A stretch of 11,547 nt of DNA from SbD1 sp049300095 (GTDB lineage: Bacteria; Desulfobacterota; Syntrophobacteria; Syntrophobacterales; Syntrophobacteraceae): NCBI GenBank assembly GCA_049300095.1, contig JBAQYM010000249.1:1-11547 (forward strand), in the 5' to 3' direction. The translations under genes and the position numbers were made by a program. Within the stretch, counting starts at the first letter, position 1. Every line of letters starts with the position of its first letter. This document shows positions 1-7,964 of this stretch, one piece after another. The notes beneath the pieces were generated by a model. The model was not told where the DNA came from, ran no database searches, and saw nothing but the letters and a program-made list of their open reading frames with translations.

Positions 1-24
1 TGAAAATTCAACACCCTCCCCTAA

Positions 25-46
25 CCCCTCCCATCGCAGGGAGGGG
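25..46. repeat. GC-rich inverted repeat at the window start
   Basis: CCCCTCCC (25-32), 6-nt loop ATCGCA, GGGAGGGG (39-46): a perfect 8-bp stem in a sequence of the type CCCTCCCCTAACCCCTCCC, which resembles intergenic dispersed repeats common in environmental genomes. It could also be the terminator of a gene outside the window. Only the edge is visible, so the family is not assigned. Confidence 0.35.
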
Positions 47-108
47 GACTCACGTCCGGCTGTATGGTCGCGCAGCCTGAATATTTCTTTGGGCAACAGC
101 CCCTTGAT

Positions 109-173
109 CCCCGCCCGGACTTGCCGGGTTTGGCGGGTGTATCCGGATGCCGTGGTCTTGCCGTCCGGCGGGG
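109..173 (-). terminator. possible stem downstream of ppdK
   Basis: On the minus strand CCCCGCCGGAC (173-163) can pair with GTCCGGGCGGGG (120-109) with one bulged G, around a 42-nt loop. It begins 14 nt after the ppdK stop. The loop is long and no T-run follows, so this is at best a weak 3'-end structure. A 5-bp CCCGG/CCGGG hairpin (114-128) competes with it. Confidence 0.25.
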
Positions 174-186
174 ACTGTCGGTAAAA

Positions 187-2994
187 TCAGGCCCCTTTCC
201 GCGGGCTCTTCGCCGGGGCGGTTGTTACGGCCGTCTGCTGCGCGGCCTGTTTTGCCCGCTTTTCCTTGATCGCCGCCTGGGCCGCGGCGAGGGTCGCAAT
301 CGGGATCCTGTAGGGCGAGCAACTCACGTAATTGAGGCCGATCTTGTGGCAGAACTCGACCGAGCTGGCATCGCCGCCGTGCTCGCCGCAGATGCCGATC
401 TTGAGGTCCGGCCTCACCGAACGCCCCTTCTTTACGGCAATTTCCATCAGGGACCCGACCCCCTTCTGGTCGAGACGGCTGAAGGGGTCGTACTCCCAAA
501 TCTTGGAGGCCAGGTATGTGGGGAGAAACTTTCCGGCATCGTCCCGGCTGATCCCGAAAACCATCTGGGTGAGATCGTTTGTTCCAAAAGAGAAAAACTC
601 GGCCGCCTCGGCGATTTCGTCCGCGGTCAACGCCCCGCGCGGTATCTCGATCATGGTCCCCACATTGTAGTCAATGTGGATCCCGCACTGCTCCATCACC
701 TCGCGCGCAATGGAATCCACGATCTCCCTCTGGTTTTTGAACTCGGCCACATCGCCGACCAGGGGGATCATTATCTCGGGATGCACCCCCAACCCTTCCG
801 CCTCGATTTCGCAGGCCGCCTCGATGATGGCCCTGACCTGCATCGCGGTGATTTCCGGGTAGCTCACCCCGAGGCGGCACCCGCGGTGGCCGAGCATCGG
901 ATTGGCTTCGTGGAGGCTTACCACCTTGGCCTGAAGCTGCTCGAACGGGACCCCCATCTTGGTCGCGAGCTTCTGGATGTCTTTCTCGTCGTGGGGCAGG
1001 AACTCGTGGAGCGGCGGGTCGAGCGTTCGTATGGTGACGGGCTTGTCCCGCATGACGCGGAAAAGACCCTTGAAGTCGTCTTTTTGCATCGGGAGCAGTT
1101 TGGCCAGGGCGCGCTCGCGGCCTTCGTGATCTTCGGCCAGGATCATCTCGCGCACCGCGTCGATGCGGTTTCCTTCGAAAAACATGTGCTCGGTGCGGGT
1201 GAGCCCGATTCCCTCGGCGCCGAAGGCGATGGCCTCCTCGGCCTGGTTGGGCTGGTCCGCGTTGGTCCATATTTCGAGCCGCCGGAACTCGTCGGCCCAT
1301 CCCATCAGGGCCACGTAGTCCTGGTAGACCTGCGATCTCTGGGGTGCGAGGCTTTTGTCGATGATGACCCGAAGGATTTCGGAGGGCCGCGTCGGAATCT
1401 GGCCGGCAAAGACCTCGCCCGCCGTGCCGTCGAGCGAGAGGTACTGGCCCTCGCGGATCACCCGGTCGGCGACTGTCATACGCCGGTTGCGGTAGTCGAT
1501 CTCGAGGTCCCCGCAGCCCACCACGCAGACCTTGCCCATCTGCCGCGCGACAAGGGCGGCGTGAGAGGTCATCCCGCCCCGTGCCGTGAGGATGCCGCGC
1601 GAGGCGTGCATGCCGCGAATATCGTCCGGCGAGGTTTCGAGGCGCACCAGGATTACCACCTCGCCCCTTTTGGCCCATTCCTCGGCGTCGTGCGCGTTGA
1701 ACACCACGCGCCCGGTGGCCGCCCCCGGTCCGGCGTTGAGTCCCCGCGCCAGCAGCACCCCGTCCTTGAGGGCGTCCATCTTGGCCTTGGGATCGAAAGT
1801 CGGCCGCAGGAGCTGGTTCAACTGGTCGGGGTCCACCCGCATGAGAGACTCTTCCTTGCTGATGATGCCCTCGCGCACCATGTCCACGGCGATCTTGAAC
1901 GAGGCGAAGCCGGTGCGCTTGCCCGTGCGGGTCTGGAGCATCCACAGCTTGCTCTTTTCAATCGTGAACTCGATGTCCTGCATGTCCCGGTAGTGCCGGT
2001 CGAGCTTGGTGCGGATGCCGTCGAGCTGCTCGTAGATTTCCGGCATGGTCTCGTCGAGCGAGGGCCCGACGCCGTCGCTTTTCTGGTGCTGGTTGATCGG
2101 TTGAGGGGTCCGGGTGCCCGCCACCACGTCCTCGCCCTGTGCGTTGATGAGATACTCGCCGTAAAATACGTTCTCCCCCGTCGCGGGGTTGCGGGTAAAG
2201 GCGACGCCGGTGCCGCAGTCGTCGCCCATGTTGCCGAAGACCATGGCCTGCACGTTTACCGCCGTTCCCATCGTTTCCGGAATGTCGTTAAGCTCGCGGT
2301 AGGCAATTGCCCGCGGAGTGTTCCACGAGCCGAACACGGCGGTGATCGCCCCCCAGAGCTGGTCATGGGGGTCCTGGCGGAACTCGATCTTCTTGCGCTC
2401 GCGGATGAGTCCCTTATAGCGCTCGATCAGCTCCTTGAGGTCGCAGGCGGGGAGCTGGTTGTCGAACTCGACCCCCCGCTTCATCCTCATCTCTTCGATC
2501 GCCAGGTCGAACGGGTCGAGTTCGTCCTTGGACTGCGGCTTGAGCCCGAGCACCACGTCGCCGTACATCGCGATAAACCGCCGGTAACAGTCGTATGCGA
2601 ACCGTTCGTCTCCCGTCTGTTTGATAAGACCCTGGACCGTCTGGTCGTTGAGGCCGAGGTTCAGGACGGTATCCATCATTCCCGGCATACTCAGCGCGGC
2701 GCCGGAACGCACGGAGACGAGCAGGGGATTGTCGGGGTCCCCGAACTTTCGGTCCATCAACTTTTCGAGTCTGTGGAGGGCTTCGTCGACCTGTCCCTTG
2801 AGGTCCACCGGGTACTCGCCGTTGTGCTGGTAGTAGTGGGCGCAGATATCGGTGGTGATCGTAAAACCGGGAGGAACGGGGATTCCCATGTTGGCCATCT
2901 CGGCCAGATTGGCGCCCTTGCCGCCAAGGAGTGGCTTCATTTGAGCATTTCCGTCCCCATTTCCTTCTTCAAAGAAATACACGTACTTTGGCAT
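187..2994 (-). CDS. ppdK: pyruvate, phosphate dikinase
   Basis: Cytoplasmic enzyme interconverting pyruvate + ATP + Pi and PEP + AMP + PPi. The 935-residue protein has the three family domains in order: an N-terminal ATP-grasp nucleotide domain (residues about 1-360, with SVRSGA around Arg96), a swivelling phosphohistidine domain (GGMTSHAA, His478) and a C-terminal PEP/pyruvate TIM barrel from about 570 (Arg600, Arg656, Glu783, Asn806-Asp807, and Cys869 in CGEHGGD). By memory alignment these match the Clostridium symbiosum catalytic residues with a nearly constant offset of 38-39 in the barrel, so the enzyme looks complete. The start is the ATG at 2994, with GAGGGAGA 8 nt upstream of it and the family-typical beginning PKYVYFFEEG; an in-frame ATG at 3060 would add 22 atypical residues. 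Odd: about 25 residues of Ala/Lys/Gln-rich tail follow the barrel. It lies behind the acs operon but is separated by a terminator-like hairpin, so it is probably transcribed on its own. It would feed PEP to gluconeogenesis. Confidence 0.96.
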   Translation of the reverse strand: MPKYVYFFEEGNGDGNAQMKPLLGGKGANLAEMANMGIPVPPGFTITTDICAHYYQHNGEYPVDLKGQVDEALHRLEKLMDRKFGDPDNPLLVSVRSGAALSMPGMMDTVLNLGLNDQTVQGLIKQTGDERFAYDCYRRFIAMYGDVVLGLKPQSKDELDPFDLAIEEMRMKRGVEFDNQLPACDLKELIERYKGLIRERKKIEFRQDPHDQLWGAITAVFGSWNTPRAIAYRELNDIPETMGTAVNVQAMVFGNMGDDCGTGVAFTRNPATGENVFYGEYLINAQGEDVVAGTRTPQPINQHQKSDGVGPSLDETMPEIYEQLDGIRTKLDRHYRDMQDIEFTIEKSKLWMLQTRTGKRTGFASFKIAVDMVREGIISKEESLMRVDPDQLNQLLRPTFDPKAKMDALKDGVLLARGLNAGPGAATGRVVFNAHDAEEWAKRGEVVILVRLETSPDDIRGMHASRGILTARGGMTSHAALVARQMGKVCVVGCGDLEIDYRNRRMTVADRVIREGQYLSLDGTAGEVFAGQIPTRPSEILRVIIDKSLAPQRSQVYQDYVALMGWADEFRRLEIWTNADQPNQAEEAIAFGAEGIGLTRTEHMFFEGNRIDAVREMILAEDHEGRERALAKLLPMQKDDFKGLFRVMRDKPVTIRTLDPPLHEFLPHDEKDIQKLATKMGVPFEQLQAKVVSLHEANPMLGHRGCRLGVSYPEITAMQVRAIIEAACEIEAEGLGVHPEIMIPLVGDVAEFKNQREIVDSIAREVMEQCGIHIDYNVGTMIEIPRGALTADEIAEAAEFFSFGTNDLTQMVFGISRDDAGKFLPTYLASKIWEYDPFSRLDQKGVGSLMEIAVKKGRSVRPDLKIGICGEHGGDASSVEFCHKIGLNYVSCSPYRIPIATLAAAQAAIKEKRAKQAAQQTAVTTAPAKSPRKGA

Positions 2995-3001
2995 AACGCT
3001 G

Positions 3002-3009
3002 TCTCCCTC
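3002..3009 (-). promoter_or_regulatory. ppdK ribosome binding site
   Basis: GAGGGAGA on the minus strand lies 8 nt (from its GGGAG core) before the ATG at 2994. It decides this start over the in-frame ATG at 3060. Confidence 0.75.
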
Positions 3010-3077
3010 TACTAATTCAATTTTTACGCTGGACTCGAATTTCAGGGCAGGCTTGGGCAAAGACTCGAATGAGCACC

Positions 3078-3105
3078 ATTATCCACAACTTTGCGAGCGG
3101 CGCAA
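3078..3105 (-). promoter_or_regulatory. weak candidate promoter of ppdK
   Basis: The minus strand has TTGCGC (3105-3100, three of six -35 positions), a 16-nt spacer and GATAAT (3083-3078, five of six -10 positions), about 85 nt before the ppdK start. An inverted repeat TTGCG-N5-CGCAA (3091-3105) overlaps the -35 and could be an operator. The hairpin after acsE makes an own promoter likely, but this exact site is uncertain. Confidence 0.3.
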
Positions 3106-3270
3106 GTGCTATAAAGTACCATTGTGATTGAAGAATTCAACTAAAATAGAGCCTGGATCGTTTTCTGACAGCTCAAGGGCGTTGTGAACAGGAATAATTC
3201 AAAGCTGCACGGGAAATGGGGGCGCCCGCGGCAACGGAGGAAAGTTATCACGATGAAAATGGTAGAGAAT

Positions 3271-3305
3271 CCGGCCCCTTCCGAATCGGTATCGGAAAGG
3301 GCCGG
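3271..3305 (-). terminator. hairpin terminator after acsE
   Basis: Fourteen-nt arms 3271-3284 and 3292-3305 pair around a 7-nt loop. The one non-Watson-Crick pair is G-U in the minus-strand RNA but C-A in plus-strand RNA, which supports function in the acs transcript. The hairpin starts 17 nt after the acsE stop. The following sequence, ATTCTCTACCATTTTC, is only moderately T-rich, so it may act together with Rho or protect the 3' end. Confidence 0.65.
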
Positions 3306-3322
3306 TGACAATGCTGCGCGTA

Positions 3323-4207
3323 TCAGATTTCCAGCCACGAATCGGAATAGAGGGCGTGTCCCAGTATAACCTTGGCCGTTTTTACGTACTTCACCTCGTC
3401 TTCGCTAAGCGAGCCCATGTCTATGGTCTGCCCGTCCTCGACCTTGTGTACGAGCGCCTCGAGGTTGGGGTGCTTGCCGCGGGCGATTTCATGGAGCCTG
3501 GTGTCGAATGTGTCGACGATTGCCGAGTAGAGGCCGTGCCGCTTCCAAATGATCAGCATCACCTGGTTGAGGATGGGGCGGAGGTGGTCGGGCGGGCCGT
3601 TCGAAACGTTGGATAGCCCGATGGTGCTCCTGCACCCGGGGGCGATGTCCGCAAACATCTTCATGAACTCCAAAACGCTCATTATCTGGTTCTGCTGCAC
3701 GTTTACGGGTGTCTGGATCGGGTCGATGTAGATGCGCTCCGGTTTGATGCCGTACTCGCCGGTCGCCTTGTAGACCAGTTCGGCGCAAAGCGCCCCGCGT
3801 TCGTTCTCGTCGCGCGGCATGCCCTCGGGGCCCCAGAGCAGTCCCACGAATTCGGCGTCGTGCTCGGCGGCCAGCGGCAGAAGGGCGTCCATACGTTCGG
3901 GGCGGACCATGATCGAGTTGATCAGCGGCCGCTGCCTCTTGCTCGCCCTGAGTCCCGCCGCGATCGCCTTGACGTTTGACGTGTCGAGGGCGAGGGGCAC
4001 GTCCACCACTTCCTCGATTTTCGGTACGAGCCAGGTCATGAGGTCCTCGCCCGTCTTCCCGGCGGGCCCGATATTGAGGTCGACCCAGTCCATACCGGCC
4101 TTGGCCTGCTGCACCGCAAGCTCCTGGAGCGGTTTTGCGTCCCGCGACTTAAGGGCCGCACCGTATTTGATGCTCATTATGTTGAGATTTTCGCCTATCA
4201 GTTTCAT
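3323..4207 (-). CDS. acsE: 5-methyltetrahydrofolate:corrinoid/iron-sulfur protein methyltransferase
   Basis: Transfers the methyl group of 5-methyltetrahydrofolate to Co(I) of the corrinoid/iron-sulfur protein (AcsC/AcsD), linking the methyl branch to acetyl-CoA synthesis. The 294-residue protein is a pterin-binding TIM barrel. Visible motifs are DLNIGPA (residues 43-49), LDTSNVKAI (Asp75), YIDP (Asp162) and GLSNVSN (Asn200). By memory alignment Asp75 and Asn200 correspond to the pterin-binding Asp75 and the catalytic Asn199 of Moorella AcsE. It is about 30 residues longer than the 262-residue Moorella protein, mainly through inserts in the second half, including a segment around residues 235-265 with HEIARGKHPN. 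The ATG at 4207 follows GGGAGG with 7 nt spacing and lies 18 nt after the acsC stop, so it is co-transcribed and possibly translationally coupled. A strong hairpin begins 17 nt after its stop. A generic MtrH-like methyltransferase is the alternative, but the acs context supports AcsE. Confidence 0.94.
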   Translation of the reverse strand: MKLIGENLNIMSIKYGAALKSRDAKPLQELAVQQAKAGMDWVDLNIGPAGKTGEDLMTWLVPKIEEVVDVPLALDTSNVKAIAAGLRASKRQRPLINSIMVRPERMDALLPLAAEHDAEFVGLLWGPEGMPRDENERGALCAELVYKATGEYGIKPERIYIDPIQTPVNVQQNQIMSVLEFMKMFADIAPGCRSTIGLSNVSNGPPDHLRPILNQVMLIIWKRHGLYSAIVDTFDTRLHEIARGKHPNLEALVHKVEDGQTIDMGSLSEDEVKYVKTAKVILGHALYSDSWLEI

Positions 4208-4225
4208 CCTTTCGCCTCCCCCCGC

Positions 4226-5578
4226 CTATGCCTGCCGGCTCTTGAGAAACTTCGGAAGCTGGCTGGCTTCCCTCGGACCAACCGTTATGTTCCAGCCACC
4301 GCCGAGTTCTTCTTCGAGCTCGCCGCTGATGCCGGCCGCATAGCCCGGAATGATCAGGTCCTTGTGGCTCACCTTGTCCTTTATCCCGCACTTGTTGATG
4401 AAAGTCCCCACCGATTCGCCGGAGAACTTCCCCGCGGCCCAGGCGGTCATGACCGAGAGGCCTTCGGTATCCTGCACGCACAGCCACGCGGGCACGCGGC
4501 TCGATTCGATCTCGCCCGAAACGATAAAGTAGGTGAGCGAGAAGTTGCAGGTCACCAGCACCGGTGAATTCGCGTCGGGGTTGTTGATGGGATAGATCCC
4601 CTGCTCGGCGGTCATCGGCCTCTGCGGGTCGGTGTAGATGTTGAGGCGTTCGAGCAGGAGCGGGAAGATCACGTGCGGCTGAATGTCGCTCATGACGATC
4701 AGCGCGCCGTATTTGGCCACAAAGGTTGCCGCGACGAGGGCTTCTTCCATCAGGTTGCCGTCGGCCATCTCGTTTGCCATGATGATCGTCGGAAACCCGA
4801 GCGGCCGGAAGCGATCCTTGAGGGCCGCGCGGCGGATCAGGACCTGCTCCTCGAAGGCTTTCTTGAGGTCGCGGGCGCCCGTGTCGATCACGATGTCCTT
4901 CACGCCCATTCCGGAGAGTTTTTCGGTGAGCGCGATGGCGCCCTCGATCCCGTTTCCTTTTACCGCGAGCGGACAGGCGGCCGCCTTGGCCAGGTTGCCC
5001 AGGGCCTCGGCGCTCTCGGGGGTCGCCGCGTAGAGCAGAGGTTTCTTGTCCTTGAACGCATCCGCGGCGGCCGTCAGGACGTCCGCCGAATCGGACATGA
5101 AGATCATGGCCGCGCCCGTGCCGTCGGAAACGGTCTTGGCCAGGGCGCAAAACTTCGCCGCGTCTCCGGTGGTATCCTTAACGGCAAACATTTCGGCGCG
5201 CAGCTTCAAGCCGACGCGGTCGTACTGCGCGTTTTTGAACCGCTCGATCTTGCCCGCAACCGTTGCGGCGTCTTCATCGGTCGTCACCAGGACGGCAAAG
5301 CCCGGCGCATTGACGAAGGTCTTTTCGTGCCGGAAAAGCACCGTCTCGCCCCCCACCTTCACCGCGTAGTCGCCGACCCCGATGGTGAGCGGCCGGATCG
5401 GAGGGGCGGATTCCGAGGCAAGCTTCTCCTTGGCTTCCTCGGAGACGTAGGGACACTTATCGAGTTCCGCCTTGCCCGAGGCCAGATTCATTGCAAAGGC
5501 CAAACAGGTCGGAACCCCGCATTCCCCGCAGTTGGTTTTTGGCAGCAGCTTAAAAATCTGAATACCGGTAAGGCCCAT
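4226..5578 (-). CDS. acsC: corrinoid/iron-sulfur protein, large (gamma) subunit
   Basis: Large subunit of the corrinoid/iron-sulfur protein, which carries the methyl group on cobalamin from AcsE to the A-cluster of AcsB. The 450-residue protein (446 in Moorella) begins with the [4Fe-4S] binding motif Cys17-x2-Cys20-x4-Cys25-x16-Cys42 (NCGECGVPTC ... KCPYV); this cluster reductively reactivates Co(II). A TIM barrel fills the middle, and the C-terminal third ends with the family-typical LIIPGYAAGISGELEEE and VGPREASQLPKFL segments of the cobalamin-binding domain. The ATG at 5578 is chosen because AGGAG lies 8 nt upstream and MGLTGIQIFKLLPK is the conserved beginning; an in-frame ATG at 5614 lacks these. 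It follows acsB after a 76-nt gap that holds a strong stem-loop, and acsE follows after 18 nt. Its partner subunit gene acsD is not adjacent but lies upstream of acsA, an order unlike Moorella. Confidence 0.96.
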   Translation of the reverse strand: MGLTGIQIFKLLPKTNCGECGVPTCLAFAMNLASGKAELDKCPYVSEEAKEKLASESAPPIRPLTIGVGDYAVKVGGETVLFRHEKTFVNAPGFAVLVTTDEDAATVAGKIERFKNAQYDRVGLKLRAEMFAVKDTTGDAAKFCALAKTVSDGTGAAMIFMSDSADVLTAAADAFKDKKPLLYAATPESAEALGNLAKAAACPLAVKGNGIEGAIALTEKLSGMGVKDIVIDTGARDLKKAFEEQVLIRRAALKDRFRPLGFPTIIMANEMADGNLMEEALVAATFVAKYGALIVMSDIQPHVIFPLLLERLNIYTDPQRPMTAEQGIYPINNPDANSPVLVTCNFSLTYFIVSGEIESSRVPAWLCVQDTEGLSVMTAWAAGKFSGESVGTFINKCGIKDKVSHKDLIIPGYAAGISGELEEELGGGWNITVGPREASQLPKFLKSRQA

Positions 5579-5619
5579 CTGTTTTTCTCCTGATCCAGAG
5601 TTCGCGTTCCGCAAGGAAA

Positions 5620-5646
5620 CCGGACGGGAAGCATCTTCCCGTCCGG
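5620..5646 (-). other. perfect 12-bp stem-loop between acsB and acsC
   Basis: CCGGACGGGAAG (5620-5631) and CTTCCCGTCCGG (5635-5646) are fully complementary, with a 3-nt loop (or 11 bp with 5 nt). It sits 8 nt after the acsB stop and ends about 40 nt before the acsC start. The minus strand continues GTTTCCTTGC, without a real U-run, so full termination is unlikely. An mRNA-stabilising or partial-termination hairpin that sets the AcsB:AcsC ratio fits better. Confidence 0.6.
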
Positions 5647-5654
5647 ATCGTGTC

Positions 5655-7874
5655 TTAACCGAGAATCGATTCCATGGTCAGGGCGGGATGTCCTACCTGC
5701 TCAAGGAATGCGTAGATTTCATCTTCCGATATCCCCTGCTCCTCGGTTGCGATCATGTCGATGAAATTGGGGATGCCGATTTCCTGGCCGCGCTTGACAA
5801 TCCTGTCTCTAAGCTCCTCCTTGAGGATCTTGGGTATCCACACTAGGCGATGCAACCCGCCGTCGCCCAGGACGAACTTGCGCTGGGTGATGTTGTACTT
5901 GCTGTGGCCCACGAAACCGGGGGTCACGAGGCCTCCGCCGATGGTCCCCGCAAGCGTGGTGAACTTCATCCCGCTCGGGGTCTCGCCGGCGTACTCGCGG
6001 TTGACCGTCATGATGCCGTTGCACATCGGCAGGACCGCCGCGATACACTCGCAGCACCCGCAGGTGGTCATCGGATCGTAGATCAGGCTGTAGAAATTGT
6101 AGCTCGATATCGACTGCCTCGATGCCTTGTACACGAAATCGTTTACGCCCTTCCAGTTGCCCAGCTTGGGATCGAGGGTGTCGCCCTTCTGGATCGGCTG
6201 GTTGGGGCCCGTCGGGTTGATCTCGAAGGATGCCTTGCAATCGAGCCAGTTGTACGCGCCGCAAAGGCCCGTGCGCTCGGGGCTGATCACGCACACGTGG
6301 GTGGGCGCGAACGACTGGCAAAGCGTGCACGAGTAGTAGGTCTCGGTGCCTTCGTCCGTCATGCCTTCGATCCGCTCGTCACGGTCCCTGTACGCGTGCT
6401 GGGCGATGGGCACTATTTCTCTTACCTTCGCCTCTTCCGTGTAAATCTTGATCTGGCACTTGTCGAAGATGGCGCCGAAATCCTGGTGGTACTTGGCGTG
6501 GAGGATCTTCCCGATATGTTCGAGGGTAAAACCCTTGTCCACGGCCTGCTTGCCGACCCGGTACCAGGCGATGTCGCGCTGGCCGATATGCATGAGACCC
6601 TGGGCGTAGTTTACCAGGTGGTGAATCTGGCGTTCGAGGATCGGCTCGTAGTCCGCCTGCATCTTGCGCCCGGCCACCTCGACCAACACCGCAAGGGGCA
6701 GCCGCGCGCCCGGCGTGATGTCCTTGATGTCGGGGCCGATCACTTCGACCCTGCCGTCTTCGACCAGGCCCATCTCGGCGATGCGCACCAACTCGACGCA
6801 CGGGGTCTTGCCGCCGCCGCACTCGAGGTAGACGTCATCCTTGCGCACCCGCTCGCCCTCGAAGGCCGGGCCGTACGAGACGGGAATCGGGATTTCGGTG
6901 ATGGTGACCTTGAGGCCGCGCACCTCGATCGACTTGGCCGTGATCTGGTCGTAGGGGATGCTCGATACCACGTGCTCGTAGGTGCAGATGCCGGTCGGGT
7001 TGATTTCCGGAATGTCGGTGTCGGCAATGGTCGGAAATCCCCAGTTGATCGCGCCGGCCGCGTTGGCCGCCCACTCGGCGTTGACTTCGCCGAAGGCGTT
7101 GACGAAGGCGAAGACGCGGTCCTTGTTGTACTTGAGCACCGTTTTGTAATCGCCGGGCTTTACCCCGCCGAAGGCCATCGCGGCCCGGTTGGCGAACCCA
7201 AGCGCAAAGACCGCCGCCGAGATGTCGGGGCCGAAGGGCACCAGGCGCGTGTTCCACCCGATCTGCACGCCGGCCTCGACGAGCTGTTCGGAAAAGGTCG
7301 TGCCGGTCTGGTTTGCGCACATGAAGACGTAGAGGTTTTTCTTCTGGTAGTCCTCGGCGATCATCTTGGCGATTTCCGGATTGGGGGCCGCGCCGACGAT
7401 CGCGGCAAACCCGGGGGCCGATCCGTCGACGAACTCGATCCCTCTTTTTCTCATGATCGTGTCGTCGGCGGCGCCCAGCCAGATGCGGTTGTTCTCCATG
7501 TCGCATTCCTCGCCCTGGCAGTAAAATCCGGGGTCTTCCACGTACCGGATCGCCTCGACCACTTCTTCGGCAAGTATGGCCGCCATGCCGGCGTCAAGCG
7601 TCCCGCCCAGGTAGGGCAGGTGGATGTTGTGTTGCATCTTGATGTGAGGGGGCAGAAGCTCCCGGCACCTCTTGATCACCGGTTCGGCGTCGGCCAGCTT
7701 TTCGATTTTGACGCCGAGCACCGAATAGATGACCGGCAGGTAGAACGCCGTGTTGGGGAAGCCGATCGGTTGGTTCGGCCCGTATTTGTCCATGGCCCGT
7801 TTGAACGTGCCCTCGGCCTTGGATACTATATTGTAAGCTCCCTGGATCGCAGCAAAAGCGACTAACCTGGACAT
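5655..7874 (-). CDS. acsB: acetyl-CoA synthase, CODH/ACS complex ACS subunit
   Basis: Condenses CO from CODH, a methyl group from the corrinoid protein and CoA into acetyl-CoA at the nickel-containing A-cluster; reversible. The 739-residue protein (729 in Moorella) is the bacterial full-length form with the N-terminal domain that docks on CODH and forms the CO tunnel; archaeal CdhC lacks this. A-cluster ligands are all present: Cys516, Cys519, Cys528 and Cys538 for the [4Fe-4S] cluster (SCTLCQSFAPTHVC ... GLCGAYNW), and the Cys605-Gly606-Cys607 motif (TTCGCCEC) for the two nickel sites. They match Moorella Cys506/509/518/528 and Cys595-Gly-Cys597 with a constant offset of 10; the Phe that gates CO access also aligns (Phe522). 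The ATG at 7874 has AAGGAG 6 nt upstream and gives the usual beginning MSRLVAFAAIQGAY; the ATG at 7910 would add 12 atypical residues. It sits 90 nt after acsA, its complex partner. Confidence 0.98.
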   Translation of the reverse strand: MSRLVAFAAIQGAYNIVSKAEGTFKRAMDKYGPNQPIGFPNTAFYLPVIYSVLGVKIEKLADAEPVIKRCRELLPPHIKMQHNIHLPYLGGTLDAGMAAILAEEVVEAIRYVEDPGFYCQGEECDMENNRIWLGAADDTIMRKRGIEFVDGSAPGFAAIVGAAPNPEIAKMIAEDYQKKNLYVFMCANQTGTTFSEQLVEAGVQIGWNTRLVPFGPDISAAVFALGFANRAAMAFGGVKPGDYKTVLKYNKDRVFAFVNAFGEVNAEWAANAAGAINWGFPTIADTDIPEINPTGICTYEHVVSSIPYDQITAKSIEVRGLKVTITEIPIPVSYGPAFEGERVRKDDVYLECGGGKTPCVELVRIAEMGLVEDGRVEVIGPDIKDITPGARLPLAVLVEVAGRKMQADYEPILERQIHHLVNYAQGLMHIGQRDIAWYRVGKQAVDKGFTLEHIGKILHAKYHQDFGAIFDKCQIKIYTEEAKVREIVPIAQHAYRDRDERIEGMTDEGTETYYSCTLCQSFAPTHVCVISPERTGLCGAYNWLDCKASFEINPTGPNQPIQKGDTLDPKLGNWKGVNDFVYKASRQSISSYNFYSLIYDPMTTCGCCECIAAVLPMCNGIMTVNREYAGETPSGMKFTTLAGTIGGGLVTPGFVGHSKYNITQRKFVLGDGGLHRLVWIPKILKEELRDRIVKRGQEIGIPNFIDMIATEEQGISEDEIYAFLEQVGHPALTMESILG

Positions 7875-7940
7875 GCTGAACTCCTTTTTCTGTTTTTCCT
7901 TGCAAAACACCTGGCTTCAAGCCGGCATTATGGTGATGCC

Positions 7941-7950
7941 TTCCGCGGAA
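7941..7950. other. acsA-acsB intercistronic palindrome
   Basis: TTCCGCGGAA is a perfect 10-bp palindrome 14 nt after the acsA stop. It shares TTCCGCGG with the two copies in the acsD-acsA gap. It lacks a loop as it stands; a 5-bp alternative stem with neighbouring TTCCG (7957-7961) is possible. Its function is unknown. Confidence 0.25.
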
Positions 7951-7964
7951 CTTCCGTTCCGGTC

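Larger units (their letters stand above)
2995..3322. other. acsE-ppdK intergenic region
   Basis: This 328-nt stretch carries the acsE terminator hairpin and the probable ppdK promoter region. Short open frames on both strands (for example minus 3338-3141 and plus 3253-3369) overlap the hairpin or the acsE end and show no recognisable family. I see no RNA gene. Confidence 0.6.

Noticed and set aside
64..3015. A 983-codon open frame on the plus strand, antisense to ppdK over its full length
   Set aside because: It mirrors the GC-rich third-position bias of ppdK, its translation is His/Asp/Leu/Val-rich without any recognisable domain, and ppdK has all catalytic residues. It is a shadow frame.
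2995..3060. A longer ppdK start at 3060
   Set aside because: The first 22 residues are not family-like, whereas the ATG at 2994 has a good Shine-Dalgarno and the conserved N-terminus.
3141..3369. Short open frames on both strands between acsE and ppdK; the plus one at 3253 has a GGAGG upstream
   Set aside because: They run through the acsE terminator hairpin or the acsE end, the spacing to GGAGG is 12 nt, and the translations show no recognisable domain.
5579..5614. A longer acsC start at 5614, and by analogy acsB at 7910
   Set aside because: The added 12 residues contain the translated ribosome binding site, and the internal ATGs match the family beginnings.
5850..7865. A 671-codon plus-strand open frame antisense to acsB, with similar ones at 4673-5593, 9123-10043 and 10007-10855
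   Set aside because: Same cause: each covers a well-supported minus-strand gene, has low-complexity composition and no domain signal.
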